64,000 bases of DNA, from positions 62,001 through 126,000 of the forward strand of contig JBFWWP010000016.1 in NCBI GenBank assembly GCA_050246115.1. Reading direction: 5' to 3'. A model generated the notes under the pieces. The model did no database searches. It worked only from the letters and a program-made list of their open reading frames with translations, and was not told the DNA's origin. A program made the position numbers and the translations under genes. Origin of the DNA: JBFWWP01 sp050246115 (GTDB lineage: Bacteria > Planctomycetota > UBA8108 > UBA1146 > JAJFFE01). Shown piece after piece: positions 17,692 through 25,492 of this stretch (positions are counted from its first letter, which is position 1; each line of letters starts with the position of its first letter).

Positions 17692-18387
17692 ATGCGCTGC
17701 TGGTACTGCGAGCATGCCTTCGACCTCACCGCCGTGACTCGGTTGGGAATGATGAAGGGGCGCCCGCAAGAACGAGGCGGCCCCTTCCGTACGTACCGCT
17801 GTCCGACCTGCCAGCGGGAGAGTCGGATCGAAGTCACGCGGGGTGGACGTTGGTTTGCATCGCCCGCCAAGGACATCGGGATCGCGGACTTCTTGTTCGG
17901 TTGGATCGAGCCGCTCACTCCCGACGACATGCTGCGTATGGTCGACTGGCACCATCGCTTCGCGGACCGACGTCGGCACTTCTTCGAGCGCGATGGGGAT
18001 CACCGCTATTCACGCCGCGGGTTGGTCGACTGGCTGCGGCGCCTTTGGGTTTCCAAGTCGCGGCGAGTGGCGGCCGATGCGACGCCGGCCAACGGACCAC
18101 CGCAGGAAGGTGCAGCTCACGATGCGGCAGCGGGCGCCGAACCGCCGTGGCCGAGGACCGCGCCGGCGCACCCGTATCGCGTTCTCGGGCTCGACCACGG
18201 GGCGTCCGAAGGGGAGATTCGAGCGGCCTTCCGGCGGCTGGCGCGGCGCTACCACCCGGACAAGCTGCGCGACTCGGACGCGAAGACGTTGGAGTTGGCT
18301 TCGCGTCGGCTCGCCGAGCTGGTGCGCGCGTACGACTCCCTGGCCAAACGCGATGAGGGTCGCCGGAAGCCCGGTGAGTCGTCCTGA
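17692..18387 (+). CDS. zinc-ribbon and J-domain protein
   Basis: 231 residues from an ATG five bases after queA. Residues 3-40 hold two CxxC knuckles (CWYC and CPTC), a likely zinc ribbon. A middle part of about 110 residues has no known fold and ends in a Pro/Ala linker. Residues about 160-225 are a J domain: PYRVLGLDHGASEGEIRAAF, LARRYHPDKLRDSD with the HPD that triggers DnaK ATPase, then LVRAYDSLAK. It lacks the Gly/Phe and substrate domains of DnaJ, so it is a specialised co-chaperone. The client is unknown. Confidence 0.8.
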   Translation: MRCWYCEHAFDLTAVTRLGMMKGRPQERGGPFRTYRCPTCQRESRIEVTRGGRWFASPAKDIGIADFLFGWIEPLTPDDMLRMVDWHHRFADRRRHFFERDGDHRYSRRGLVDWLRRLWVSKSRRVAADATPANGPPQEGAAHDAAAGAEPPWPRTAPAHPYRVLGLDHGASEGEIRAAFRRLARRYHPDKLRDSDAKTLELASRRLAELVRAYDSLAKRDEGRRKPGESS

Positions 18388-18415
18388 GACCGGGGAGCGC
18401 CACGGTCTGGGGCAA

Positions 18416-18441
18416 GTCCGCGGGCGAGCGGCCCGGCGGAC
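18416..18441. terminator. hairpin between convergent genes
   Basis: GTCCGCGGGC pairs with GCCCGGCGGAC around a short loop with one bulge. It lies between the ends of the J-domain gene and the FlaG-like gene. No T-run. Confidence 0.45.
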
Positions 18442-18445
18442 CGCG

Positions 18446-18967
18446 TCATGCGTACACGTCGAGCTGGCTGCCGATGTGCTCCTCGAAGCGACGCGCGAGT
18501 TCGATCCGCGACTCGGAAGGGACGCTGCGGATCGTTTCCGCGGTTTCGCGGTCAATGATCTGGCTCTGGAAGCGCACCCTCAGCTCGGGGTAGATCGAGT
18601 ACGTGAAGCCGCGCCTCGGCTGAGTTTCGACCTCGACCTCGACTTCGGTCTCCGCGGACGCTCGCGGCTCCCGTTCCTCGACACGCTCGGCCCGTTGGGT
18701 GCCCGCAGGTTCATTCGGCTCTGGGTCGCCGAGGCCGATCGTCGACCGGTCCGGGGGCGACGTTGCCGTGCGGGTTCCGTTCTGGGCGCGTCGTTGGCCG
18801 GCCGTCCGTTCGGTCGGGTCGAGGCGGCGGGTCGCGAGTTCGACCGGTCGCTGATGACCGGCCGCGTGATGCGCCGGTCGGTCACGGTCCGCCGTGTCGC
18901 GCAGCACGGCTGCGGACGGAATCGGGGGGACGGGCGCAACCGGTCCGAGGGAGGCGAGTGGTTCCAT
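18446..18967 (-). CDS. FlaG-like protein with long disordered N-terminus
   Basis: 173 residues from an ATG at 18967 that follows GGGAG by about 8 bases. Residues 1-115 are Pro/Arg/Thr-rich and low-complexity. The last 53 residues (FTYSIYPELRVRFQSQIIDRE, TAETIRSVPSE, RIELARRFEEHIG) match the FlaG pattern 'VxVIDxETGEVIRxIPxEExLxLA'. FlaG affects flagellar filament length in some bacteria. No other flagellar gene is near, so this is an orphan. The low-complexity part leaves some doubt about the start. Confidence 0.55.
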   Translation of the reverse strand: MEPLASLGPVAPVPPIPSAAVLRDTADRDRPAHHAAGHQRPVELATRRLDPTERTAGQRRAQNGTRTATSPPDRSTIGLGDPEPNEPAGTQRAERVEEREPRASAETEVEVEVETQPRRGFTYSIYPELRVRFQSQIIDRETAETIRSVPSESRIELARRFEEHIGSQLDVYA

Positions 18968-19230
18968 CCGAGGACTCCCGCTTCTGCGTGGGGAAGAGGC
19001 ACTGAAGAATAGCATCGCGTCGCGCAACTCGGCGAATCGGAACCGCGCGTGGCCTGCCACACTTCTGCCCAAGCAGCTTTGGCAAAACGACTTCCGCTGA
19101 TCATACGGGCGCGGTCGCGGGCCGCTGATGGGAGAGTGGCGGTGCGCCACCGCCGTTTCCCGCTCGAGGAATGGGGAGGCGCGGCGGTGCGGGCAGTCCG
19201 CGGGCGACGGTCGGGCTGAGACTCCCGACG

Positions 19231-20139
19231 CTACAACTCGAAGTCGTCGTCTTCGAGGTTCGATATCGGGGCGCGGTCGGCGCGCGAGTTCTCGCGGGGC
19301 CGGCGCGAGGCGTCGCCGCTCGACCCGGATTCCTCGTCTCGACTGCGCGTCGAGTGGGTCGGCTTGTCGTCGGCATCTGCCGGAGGGGCGAACTGTCCGC
19401 CGGTCAGCAGGACCCTCTCGTTCAAGCGGTGGTAGTAGTCGCACGCCCGAATCAACTCGAGGGCCGTCGTCTCGGGGAACGACGCGACCTCGACCCGCAC
19501 TCCCCGCGAGTGCAAGTAGTGCGTGAGCGACACGAAGTCCCCGTCTCCGGTGACGAGGATCACGACGTCGACCTTGTCCGCCAAGGCCACTGCGTCCAGC
19601 GACATGCCGAGGTCCCAGTCGCCCTTCTGCGAGCCGTCGGAGCGCTCGATCAACACCTTCTTACGCACTTCGTAGCCATTGCGGCGCAGGACCTCGACGA
19701 ACTTGTCCTGCTCCATTCCCGGGCGCTCCACGATGTAGGCAATGGCGCGTGCGAGCATCCGCCGGCGACTGAGGAAGCTCAAGAGCTTCGAGAACTCGAG
19801 CTTCGAGTTGTGAAGGTTCCGCGCGGCGTAGTACATGTTCTGCACGTCGATCAGTACGGCCACCCGCTGGTGAGTCAGGACGTCGAAGCCGTCGCTGTGG
19901 CCATGCGTTGGCGGGTACCCCGGAAGTGTGTCCCGCGCCGCTCCCGAGCCGCGGTTCTGCATCTGTTCGACGGTCTCGAGGCTGCGCCGAATCTCTGCTT
20001 GGTGGCGCTTGCGCATGGTCTCGACCTGCGCCTCGAGGTCGGCAATCCGCCGTTGGAGTTGCTCCACGGTCGATAGGTCCACGCTGGGGTCGGCAGGGTT
20101 TCCGCCGCCGATACCGGAGCCTGGCGAATAGAAGAGCAT
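19231..20139 (-). CDS. NYN-domain protein (LabA/PIN-like) with N-terminal coiled coil
   Basis: 302 residues from an ATG at 20139 with GGAGG five bases before it. Residues about 20-65 (VEQLQRRIADLEAQVETMRKRH...) form a coiled coil. Residues about 95-250 are a NYN domain: VAVLIDVQNMYYAAR, a long helical part, KGDWDLGMSLDAVALADKVD and VVILVTGDGDFVSLTHYLHSRGVRVEVASFP, with the Asp residues expected to bind metal for RNA cleavage. The C-terminus is charged and disordered. NYN proteins are usually RNases; the target is unknown. It is separated from the BMC operon by a family-2 repeat. Confidence 0.82.
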   Translation of the reverse strand: MLFYSPGSGIGGGNPADPSVDLSTVEQLQRRIADLEAQVETMRKRHQAEIRRSLETVEQMQNRGSGAARDTLPGYPPTHGHSDGFDVLTHQRVAVLIDVQNMYYAARNLHNSKLEFSKLLSFLSRRRMLARAIAYIVERPGMEQDKFVEVLRRNGYEVRKKVLIERSDGSQKGDWDLGMSLDAVALADKVDVVILVTGDGDFVSLTHYLHSRGVRVEVASFPETTALELIRACDYYHRLNERVLLTGGQFAPPADADDKPTHSTRSRDEESGSSGDASRRPRENSRADRAPISNLEDDDFEL

Positions 20140-20337
20140 CGAATCCTCCGTCGAAGCGGCGTTACCGAGGTGAAGGTGCCAGCGAGGGGGCGCGCGGCTT
20201 CCGAATCCATCGCCGACGGGCCCGTCGCAGGGCGGCCCGTCGCAGAGTGGCAAAGCGGGGTCGAAGGCGACCGCCGCCGGGGCATGATACCGGCACTCGG
20301 TCGCGGCGGGAATCCAAGGACGGAAACTCGTCTCCAA

Positions 20338-20472
20338 GGGGTTTTCGCAAAGCCCCCTCGCGATCGCGGCTTCGCCGCGATCGCCTCACCCACAAACGCT
20401 CGCCTTCGGCTTTGTGGCGCCCGGCGCGAGCCGGAGTGGTTCGTGAATGCGCGTGATTTGGGACTCAGTCTG
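20338..20472 (-). repeat. degenerate two-hairpin 3' repeat (family 2), copy A
   Basis: Between the deoC stop and the NYN gene. On the plus strand it starts with a hairpin, GGGGTTTTCGCAAAGCCCC (20338-20356), then a perfect 11-base stem with TTC loop (GCGATCGCGGC 20360-20370 and its complement 20374-20384), then TCACCCACAAACGCT, GCCTTCGGC and GCGCGTGATTTGGGACT. Copy B after glutamine synthetase has the same order. It probably ends the BMC operon transcript. Confidence 0.65.
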
Positions 20473-21390
20473 TCAGTAGCCCCGCGCAGGGCCAGTGGAA
20501 CCGGGGCCCGTGACGATCGCGACGCTCGCGCTCGCACCGATCCGGCTGGCGCCGCTCCGGAGCATGAGAAGCGCATCGTCCGTGGTTCGGACGCCGCCGG
20601 ACGCCTTGACCCCCATCGCCGCTCCGACTTCCCGGCGCATGAGTCGCACGTCGTCGGCCGTAGCGCCTCCCGACGAAAAGCCGGTCGAGGTCTTCACGAA
20701 GGAGGCACCGGCCTCCTTCGCCAAACGGCAGGCGATGACTTTCTGGGGCTCATCCAGGAGGCAGGTCTCGAGGATCACCTTGGTGACGATCCGCGGACCA
20801 GCGGCCTCGACCACCTCGAGAATGTCGTGCGCGACGTACCCGTGCCGGCCTGCCTTCAGCATGCCGATCGCAAGCACCATGTCGATCTCGGTCGCTCCCT
20901 CTTCGATCGCGCGCCGAGTCTCGTAGGCCTTGACATCGCTCAGGGTCGCTCCGAGCGGGAAGCCGACCACCGCGCACACCTTCACGCCCGAGTTTCCGAC
21001 TACTTGGGAAGCGAGACGCACGTGACTCGAGTTCACGCACACCGACTTGAAGCGGTACTGGACCGCCTCGTGACAGAGTTGTTCGACGTCCGCCGGCGTG
21101 GCGTCGGGCTTGAGCAGCGTGTGGTCGATGAAGTCGGCGAGGCTACCCAAGGCGGACGAGACTTCGGGCTCCACGGGTCCGTGCCCCAGGGGCAGCGTCC
21201 CGACGCGATCGGGCGCCTCACGCAGGAGGTCGACGGGTGGGCAACGCACGCAGCGGAATTGAGTGTCGTTCAGCGGATCGGTCAGCCAGCGCGGTACTTC
21301 GCCCACGGACTTCGCCGCCGACGCGCCCAGCTCACCGACGACGCGGTCGGTGATCGCGTCGACCAACCGGGCCAGGTCTCGCTCATTCAT
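20473..21390 (-). CDS. deoC: deoxyribose-phosphate aldolase with encapsulation-peptide-like N-terminus (BMC enzyme)
   Basis: 305 residues, about 80 longer than a plain DeoC. It splits 2-deoxyribose 5-phosphate into glyceraldehyde 3-phosphate and acetaldehyde. Catalytic residues match: Asp170 (EIDMVLAIG), the Schiff-base Lys233 (FVKTSTGFS) and Lys262 (GVKASGGVR). Residues 1-22 (NERDLARLVDAITDRVVGEL) form an amphipathic helix like BMC encapsulation peptides, followed by a linker with a CVRC pair before the aldolase domain. It is the last gene of the BMC operon and overlaps the BMC-P1 gene by 8 bases. Acetaldehyde made inside a shell would be kept from the cytosol. Confidence 0.92.
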   Translation of the reverse strand: MNERDLARLVDAITDRVVGELGASAAKSVGEVPRWLTDPLNDTQFRCVRCPPVDLLREAPDRVGTLPLGHGPVEPEVSSALGSLADFIDHTLLKPDATPADVEQLCHEAVQYRFKSVCVNSSHVRLASQVVGNSGVKVCAVVGFPLGATLSDVKAYETRRAIEEGATEIDMVLAIGMLKAGRHGYVAHDILEVVEAAGPRIVTKVILETCLLDEPQKVIACRLAKEAGASFVKTSTGFSSGGATADDVRLMRREVGAAMGVKASGGVRTTDDALLMLRSGASRIGASASVAIVTGPGSTGPARGY

Positions 21391-21691
21391 GGCGGGTGCT
21401 TTCTAGCGGGTGAGGGGGCAGCTTGGGCAACTCCAATGCGTCGACGATGCCGACGATCACCGCTTGGATCGGAAGTTCTTCGTCGCCGAACAGGAGTCGC
21501 GCCGACGAGCCCTCTTTGTTGACGAGCACGCGGTCCCCAGGCCCGGACTCCACTCGGTCCACCGCCAGGAAGGTGGGGCCGATCGGCCGACCGCTCGCAT
21601 CTTCCTCGCGCACCACGAGGATCTTCTTGCCGTCGAGGCGCAGGTTCTTGCGTGTGGCGAAGAGGCTGCCGGTCACCGTTGCAATGATCAC
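21383..21691 (-). CDS. BMC-P pentameric vertex protein (EutN/CcmL family), copy 1
   Basis: 102 residues. The fold signature is complete: IIATVTGSLFATRKNLRLDGKKILVVRE at the start, TFLAVDRVESGPGDRVLVNKEGSSAR in the middle and IQAVIVGIVDALEL at the end. Such proteins form pentamers that close the vertices of the compartment shell. It has a short C-terminal tail (PKLPPHPLESTRHE) absent in the other two copies. It overlaps deoC by 8 bases and lies 22 bases after BMC-P2. Confidence 0.93.
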   Translation of the reverse strand: MIIATVTGSLFATRKNLRLDGKKILVVREEDASGRPIGPTFLAVDRVESGPGDRVLVNKEGSSARLLFGDEELPIQAVIVGIVDALELPKLPPHPLESTRHE

Positions 21692-21713
21692 AGGGTCTCC
21701 GATTCCGACACGA

Positions 21714-21986
21714 TCAACTTCGATCCTCGACGCCCTCGACGATGCCGACGATCGCCGCGTCGACCGGCGCCTCCTTACAGTTGGGCATGGCCAGCACTGC
21801 CTCGCGAGCCGTAACGTAGAACACGCGCTCGCCCGGCCCGGCGCCGACGGTGTCGACGGCGATCAGCAGGCGGTCGAAGGGTTCCCCGGCGGCACTCTCC
21901 GGGCGTAGGATCTGCAAGGTCCGCCCCGCGAGTGCCGGGTGCTTACGGGTGGCCCAGACCGTGCCCACGACCGTGGCGAAGTTCAT
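21714..21986 (-). CDS. BMC-P pentameric vertex protein (EutN/CcmL family), copy 2
   Basis: 90 residues: NFATVVGTVWATRKHPALAGRTLQI, LLIAVDTVGAGPGERVFYVTARE and VDAAIVGIVEGVEDRS are the three family blocks. It is clearly diverged from copies 1 and 3, so the three are not recent duplicates. Its ATG overlaps the rpiB-like stop by four bases. A role as shell vertex is known for the family; which of the three paralogs assembles with which shell tile is open. Confidence 0.93.
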   Translation of the reverse strand: MNFATVVGTVWATRKHPALAGRTLQILRPESAAGEPFDRLLIAVDTVGAGPGERVFYVTAREAVLAMPNCKEAPVDAAIVGIVEGVEDRS

Positions 21987-22861
21987 GGCGTTGCCCCTCG
22001 TTGCAGCGCTTCGCCGCGGTTGCCGGGAGCTGCCGTGCCCTCGATGAGAGCGACTCGGCGCGCGTGGCGTCCGTCCCCGAACGGCGTAGCCAAGAACGTG
22101 TCGACGATCGCCACCGCCAGGGCGCGTCCGATCAGTCCAGCCCCGAGGGTCAGCACCTGCGCATGGTTGTGCTCGCGTGCGTTACGCGCTTCGAACTCGT
22201 TGTGACACGCGGCGGCACGCACGCCGGGCACCTTGTTCGCGGCCATCGCCGAGCCGATCCCGGCGCCGTCCACCACGATGCCCGCCGCCACCGAACCGGC
22301 CCGCACGTGCTCCGCGACCGCGCGCGCAAACACCGGATAGTCGCAGGCGTCCGTCGAATGGGTGCCACAGTCGACGACCTCGAAGCCGCGCTCGACGAGA
22401 TGCGTCTTGAGTGCTTCCTTGAGCGCAAACCCGCCGTGATCGGCGCCCACGGCAATCGCGTCGCGAGCGCCGGCGGACCGGGTCGGGGCAACGTCGGTGG
22501 CGGAGACTCCGATGTCCCGGATGGCCGTGGGGGCGCGCGGCGGCGCGCGGTTGAGTTCCCGCTCGTAGGTCTCGCGGGCGAGTGGCGTGAAGCGAGTCTC
22601 CGGCGGGAACGTCGACGAGCGGCCGGCGCGGATCCACTCCGCGACGTCGCTCTCGGTCACGATGCTCGGGCCGCGCACGGGCGGAGTGAGCGGAGCCGGC
22701 GCCGCCGCGCGGGGCGGCGCAGACGACATGGGCGCAGACGACATGGGCGCCGACGAGGCGACGGGAGGCTTGGCCGGCGCTTGCGACGGGGCCAGGGCGC
22801 GGAGTTCGTCCTCGAGCGCGCGCTGGACTCGTCGGCGGATCTCTTCGCGGTCGATCGTCAT
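21983..22861 (-). CDS. RpiB/LacA-family sugar-phosphate isomerase, BMC-associated
   Basis: 292 residues; a plain RpiB has about 150. Residues 1-24 (TIDREEIRRRVQRALEDELRA) are an amphipathic helix of encapsulation-peptide type. Residues 25-63 are a Pro/Ala/Ser linker. Residues 64-102 contain SIVTESDVAEWIRAG and FTPLARETYERE, which resembles a segment seen in other BMC enzymes (from memory). The isomerase domain (134-285) has VGADHGGFALKE, DYPVFARAVAEHV and HNEFEARNAREHNHAQVLTLGA. The catalytic Cys of RpiB (normally CGTGIG) is replaced by Asp198 in VDGAGIGSAMAANK. ATG at 22861 lies five bases after the BMC-P3 stop. Confidence 0.88.
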   Translation of the reverse strand: MTIDREEIRRRVQRALEDELRALAPSQAPAKPPVASSAPMSSAPMSSAPPRAAAPAPLTPPVRGPSIVTESDVAEWIRAGRSSTFPPETRFTPLARETYERELNRAPPRAPTAIRDIGVSATDVAPTRSAGARDAIAVGADHGGFALKEALKTHLVERGFEVVDCGTHSTDACDYPVFARAVAEHVRAGSVAAGIVVDGAGIGSAMAANKVPGVRAAACHNEFEARNAREHNHAQVLTLGAGLIGRALAVAIVDTFLATPFGDGRHARRVALIEGTAAPGNRGEALQRGATP

Positions 22862-22866
22862 CGGCG

Positions 22867-23136
22867 TCAGCGAATCCACTCGAGGTTGTCGACGATCGCC
22901 ATGATCACGGCATCTACGGGACGATCGCGGGTCTTGTCGGTTTGGCGGGCCGACGAGCCCTGAGCCACCAGCACGAACTCCCCGACCCCGGCTCCCAACG
23001 TGTCGATGGCGACCACATGCGCTCCGGTCGGCTTGCCATCCAACTCATGGCGTTCGACGATGAGAAGCGGCAACCCCTCGATCCGAGGATCCTTGCGCGT
23101 TGCCCAGATCGACCCGACGATGCGTCCGTAGATCAT
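22867..23136 (-). CDS. BMC-P pentameric vertex protein (EutN/CcmL family), copy 3
   Basis: 89 residues from an ATG at 23136 with GAGGAG about 12 bases upstream. Blocks IYGRIVGSIWATRKDPRIEGLPLLIVER, VVAIDTLGAGVGEFVLVAQGSSAR and VDAVIMAIVDNLEW mark the family. It is the first gene of the five-gene BMC operon (BMC-P3, rpiB-like, BMC-P2, BMC-P1, deoC), whose members overlap or lie within 22 bases of each other. Confidence 0.93.
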   Translation of the reverse strand: MIYGRIVGSIWATRKDPRIEGLPLLIVERHELDGKPTGAHVVAIDTLGAGVGEFVLVAQGSSARQTDKTRDRPVDAVIMAIVDNLEWIR

Positions 23137-23470
23137 GCGGTGTCTTGCTCCTCGCGGGTGCCGCGGCCCCCGCCTCTGCTCCGGAGCGCTGCACGCTGTA
23201 CTCGGGTGGCGCTCGGTGTCGGTTGACGCCGGGTGGGCGAAGCGAGTCGTGTCGTCGACTTGCCCTCCTTGGCGGTGGGCGACAGATTGCGCGGATCTCA
23301 CGGTGAATGCAAGCGCACGGTCGCGCGTGCGCGCCCGGCGGTTCGTGCCCCAGGGTCAGCCACGTCGATACCGTGGGTTTCGGCGAAGCCGGTCGCCCCC
23401 CGGTCGGGCGCGTTTCGCGGCGCCACGCCCCCGCTTCTGACGGGTGCTCGCCCGCCCAGCCTGGACACCG
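23137..23470. other. upstream region of the BMC operon
   Basis: 334 bases with no credible gene. It should hold the BMC operon promoter on the minus strand and the 3' end of the AlkD-like gene transcript. I see no clear hexamers or operator palindrome. Confidence 0.35.
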
Positions 23471-24190
23471 TCAGTCCAGGTTCGCGCTCAGCCCCAGGCG
23501 GCGCAGTTGTTTCGCACCCTCGCGCAGGCTCAGCCCCGACAGGCGATCCCGGTGATCGGTCAAGAACTGGGCGACGGCGGCAGGGGCATGGTACGAGTAT
23601 TCGCGGAGTGCCCAACCGATGGCCTTGCGAATGAAGAAGTCCGTATCGCTGGCCCGCGCTCGGCAGTACCGGAACAGTCGCGCCGCGTCCGTTTCCTGCT
23701 TGTGCCGGATCTGCGCGATGACGGCGCTGCGTCTGAGCCACAGGTCTTCGTGTTCGACCCAGCCATCGAGAACTTTCGCAACGACCCGCCGCTCCGCCAA
23801 GAACGCGGCTCCGACGAGGTGGATCGCTACCGGGTCGACGACATCCCACCAAGCGCCGCTCCGAATCATGTGTTCGTAGAGATCGAGCAGGTCGACGCCA
23901 ATGAGCCGCTTGTGGGCCATGGCGTAGTCGATCGCCAGGTAGCGTTCCTCCCGATGCGGGAGGTTCCAGAGGGCCGTGACGACGCGCCGGTAGTCGTCGC
24001 AGGACCTCGCCGGATGACGCCGCTTCAGCTCGCGCAGGATGGGCACGCGGTCCGGCTTCTGAACGCCCCAGAATGGGCTGGTGGTCTTCATGTAGGCTGC
24101 CATCGCGACGGCCTTGTGGGGGTCGCGGCGCAACTCGAGCTCGTGCTGAACGAACGCGACGGCGGCGGCCTCGATCGCGGGCTCGGTCAC
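23471..24190 (-). CDS. AlkD-like DNA alkylation-repair glycosylase
   Basis: 239 residues from a GTG at 24190 that overlaps the stop of the upstream gene (GTGA). The chain is built of HEAT-like helical repeats as in AlkD, which removes positively charged alkylated purines without flipping the base. Family marks are MAAYMKTTSPFWGVQKPDR near residue 30, YEHMIRSGAWWDVVDPVA with the catalytic Asp, and FIRKAIGWALREYSYHAPAAVAQF. Translational coupling to a secreted protein gene is curious and has no obvious functional reason. Confidence 0.85.
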   Translation of the reverse strand: MTEPAIEAAAVAFVQHELELRRDPHKAVAMAAYMKTTSPFWGVQKPDRVPILRELKRRHPARSCDDYRRVVTALWNLPHREERYLAIDYAMAHKRLIGVDLLDLYEHMIRSGAWWDVVDPVAIHLVGAAFLAERRVVAKVLDGWVEHEDLWLRRSAVIAQIRHKQETDAARLFRYCRARASDTDFFIRKAIGWALREYSYHAPAAVAQFLTDHRDRLSGLSLREGAKQLRRLGLSANLD

Positions 24191-25053
24191 TCTGCGCGGC
24201 AACGATCGACCAGTTCGCGCAGGTTCGGGGACATGGCCGGGAAGAACAAGGGCAGCGACATCTCGAGAGTCAGGGTTTGATCTCGCTCTAGACTGTTCTC
24301 GGCCTTGTTCAAGTTGATCAAGTGCGGTTCTTCGTACCGTCCGTGGAACTCGTCGAACGCGAGGGTTGCCACGAGTTGCCGGTGCTTCTTGTCCAAGGCT
24401 AGGCTCGGCACCACTCCCTCGAACGACGCTCGCGGACCGCGGAACACGGCGCGCTGCCGATCGGGCTTCAGCGGTGAGATGAAGGGGACGAGTTGCCCGT
24501 TCTTCACCGTGTGTTGCTTGCCCACGCGGACGCGAGTGACTTCGAGGCCGGCCGACTCGCGCAGCGGCTTCCACGCCACGTTCGCCCCACCCGCGCGCAG
24601 GACGAACGCGTCCCCGAGGTCGGCAACGACCATATGGACCGGTTGCAGGGCTTCGGAATCTGCCTCCTCCACCCCGGTGTGAAGGAGTTCCAAGCGGAAC
24701 AACGCCTTGTCGCCGAGGAGCCGCTGGGTCTTCTTGTCGGCCTTCAGCTCGGAGACGATGTCGTCGGTGGGGCGTTGCGACGCCCAACCGGCCTGGAGCC
24801 GCTCGAGCACCCAGCGTTCCCACGCGCTCGGGTACACCGTCAGGCGAAGGCCGAGGTGCGCCCGGCTGGACTCGACCACCGCCGCCCGCTCGAGAGCGCC
24901 GACGTACTCGCTCGCCGCCTGGGCCAACGCTGGTTCCGCCGGCTTTGCCTCGGGATCTTCGCTCTCTTGGGCGTGGCCGACGCTCGCGCACGTCGCAATC
25001 AGTGCGCCGATCAAGCCGACCAAGAAGGCGCCAACGAATCGGTAGCCGCGCAC
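24187..25053 (-). CDS. secreted protein of unknown function
   Basis: 288 residues from a GTG at 25053 behind GGGAGA. The N-terminus (RGYRFVGAFLVGLIGALIATCASVGHAQE) is a signal peptide. The mature part has an N-terminal helical stretch and then a strand-rich domain with no family that I recognise (for example LVATLAFDEFHGRYEEPHLINLNKAENS). No cysteine clusters, no dockerin part. The gene is coupled to the AlkD-like gene by a four-base overlap. Confidence 0.7.
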   Translation of the reverse strand: MRGYRFVGAFLVGLIGALIATCASVGHAQESEDPEAKPAEPALAQAASEYVGALERAAVVESSRAHLGLRLTVYPSAWERWVLERLQAGWASQRPTDDIVSELKADKKTQRLLGDKALFRLELLHTGVEEADSEALQPVHMVVADLGDAFVLRAGGANVAWKPLRESAGLEVTRVRVGKQHTVKNGQLVPFISPLKPDRQRAVFRGPRASFEGVVPSLALDKKHRQLVATLAFDEFHGRYEEPHLINLNKAENSLERDQTLTLEMSLPLFFPAMSPNLRELVDRCRAE

Positions 25054-25492
25054 AGCTCTCCCTTTCCTGCCCGCCCGAGCAGCCTGCGTTGCTTCAGGCC
25101 CACACGGGCTACCCATCCCGAGTTTCGAGACTCGAACCGACCCGGGGTCGAATCGACCTCGGCCCGCGTGTCAGGCCCGGACCCAGCTGCCTTCGCGACC
25201 CCTCGGGCACGCGCGCGGTTGCCGGGTCGGCCGTCTCGTTCGCTCCGATTGTATGCGGCCCGACGCAGCGAAACAGCGTGAATCCGCGGACCGGCCCGTC
25301 GCGGCGGACGGGTCGATCCGCGGTGGGGGACGAGCCGCGTGGCCGTGTAACCGGCCAATTCCGCAAGGGCTTGGGGCGTGGGAGCGACTCCGGTCTTTGC
25401 CGGAACCGGCAGCCCGGCCCATACTTCCACAGCGCTTTCTCGAGATGCTTCCGCGCTCGTGCCCACTCGACGTTCCAGGAGACCGGCCACCC
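25054..25492. other. divergent promoter region
   Basis: 439 bases between divergent genes with no credible gene. A perfect short inverted repeat, CGAGTTTCGAGACTCG, occurs near 25119-25134 and could be an operator or a hairpin in the minus transcript leader. Confidence 0.35.

Noticed and set aside
17843..19012. 389-codon open frame on the plus strand
   Set aside because: It overlaps the J-domain gene in another frame and runs antisense to the FlaG-like gene; no domain-like sequence.
20473..25053. Hexameric BMC shell protein (PF00936) among neighbours
   Set aside because: No frame here or elsewhere in the window shows the BMC-H fold signature; only EutN/CcmL-type proteins are present.
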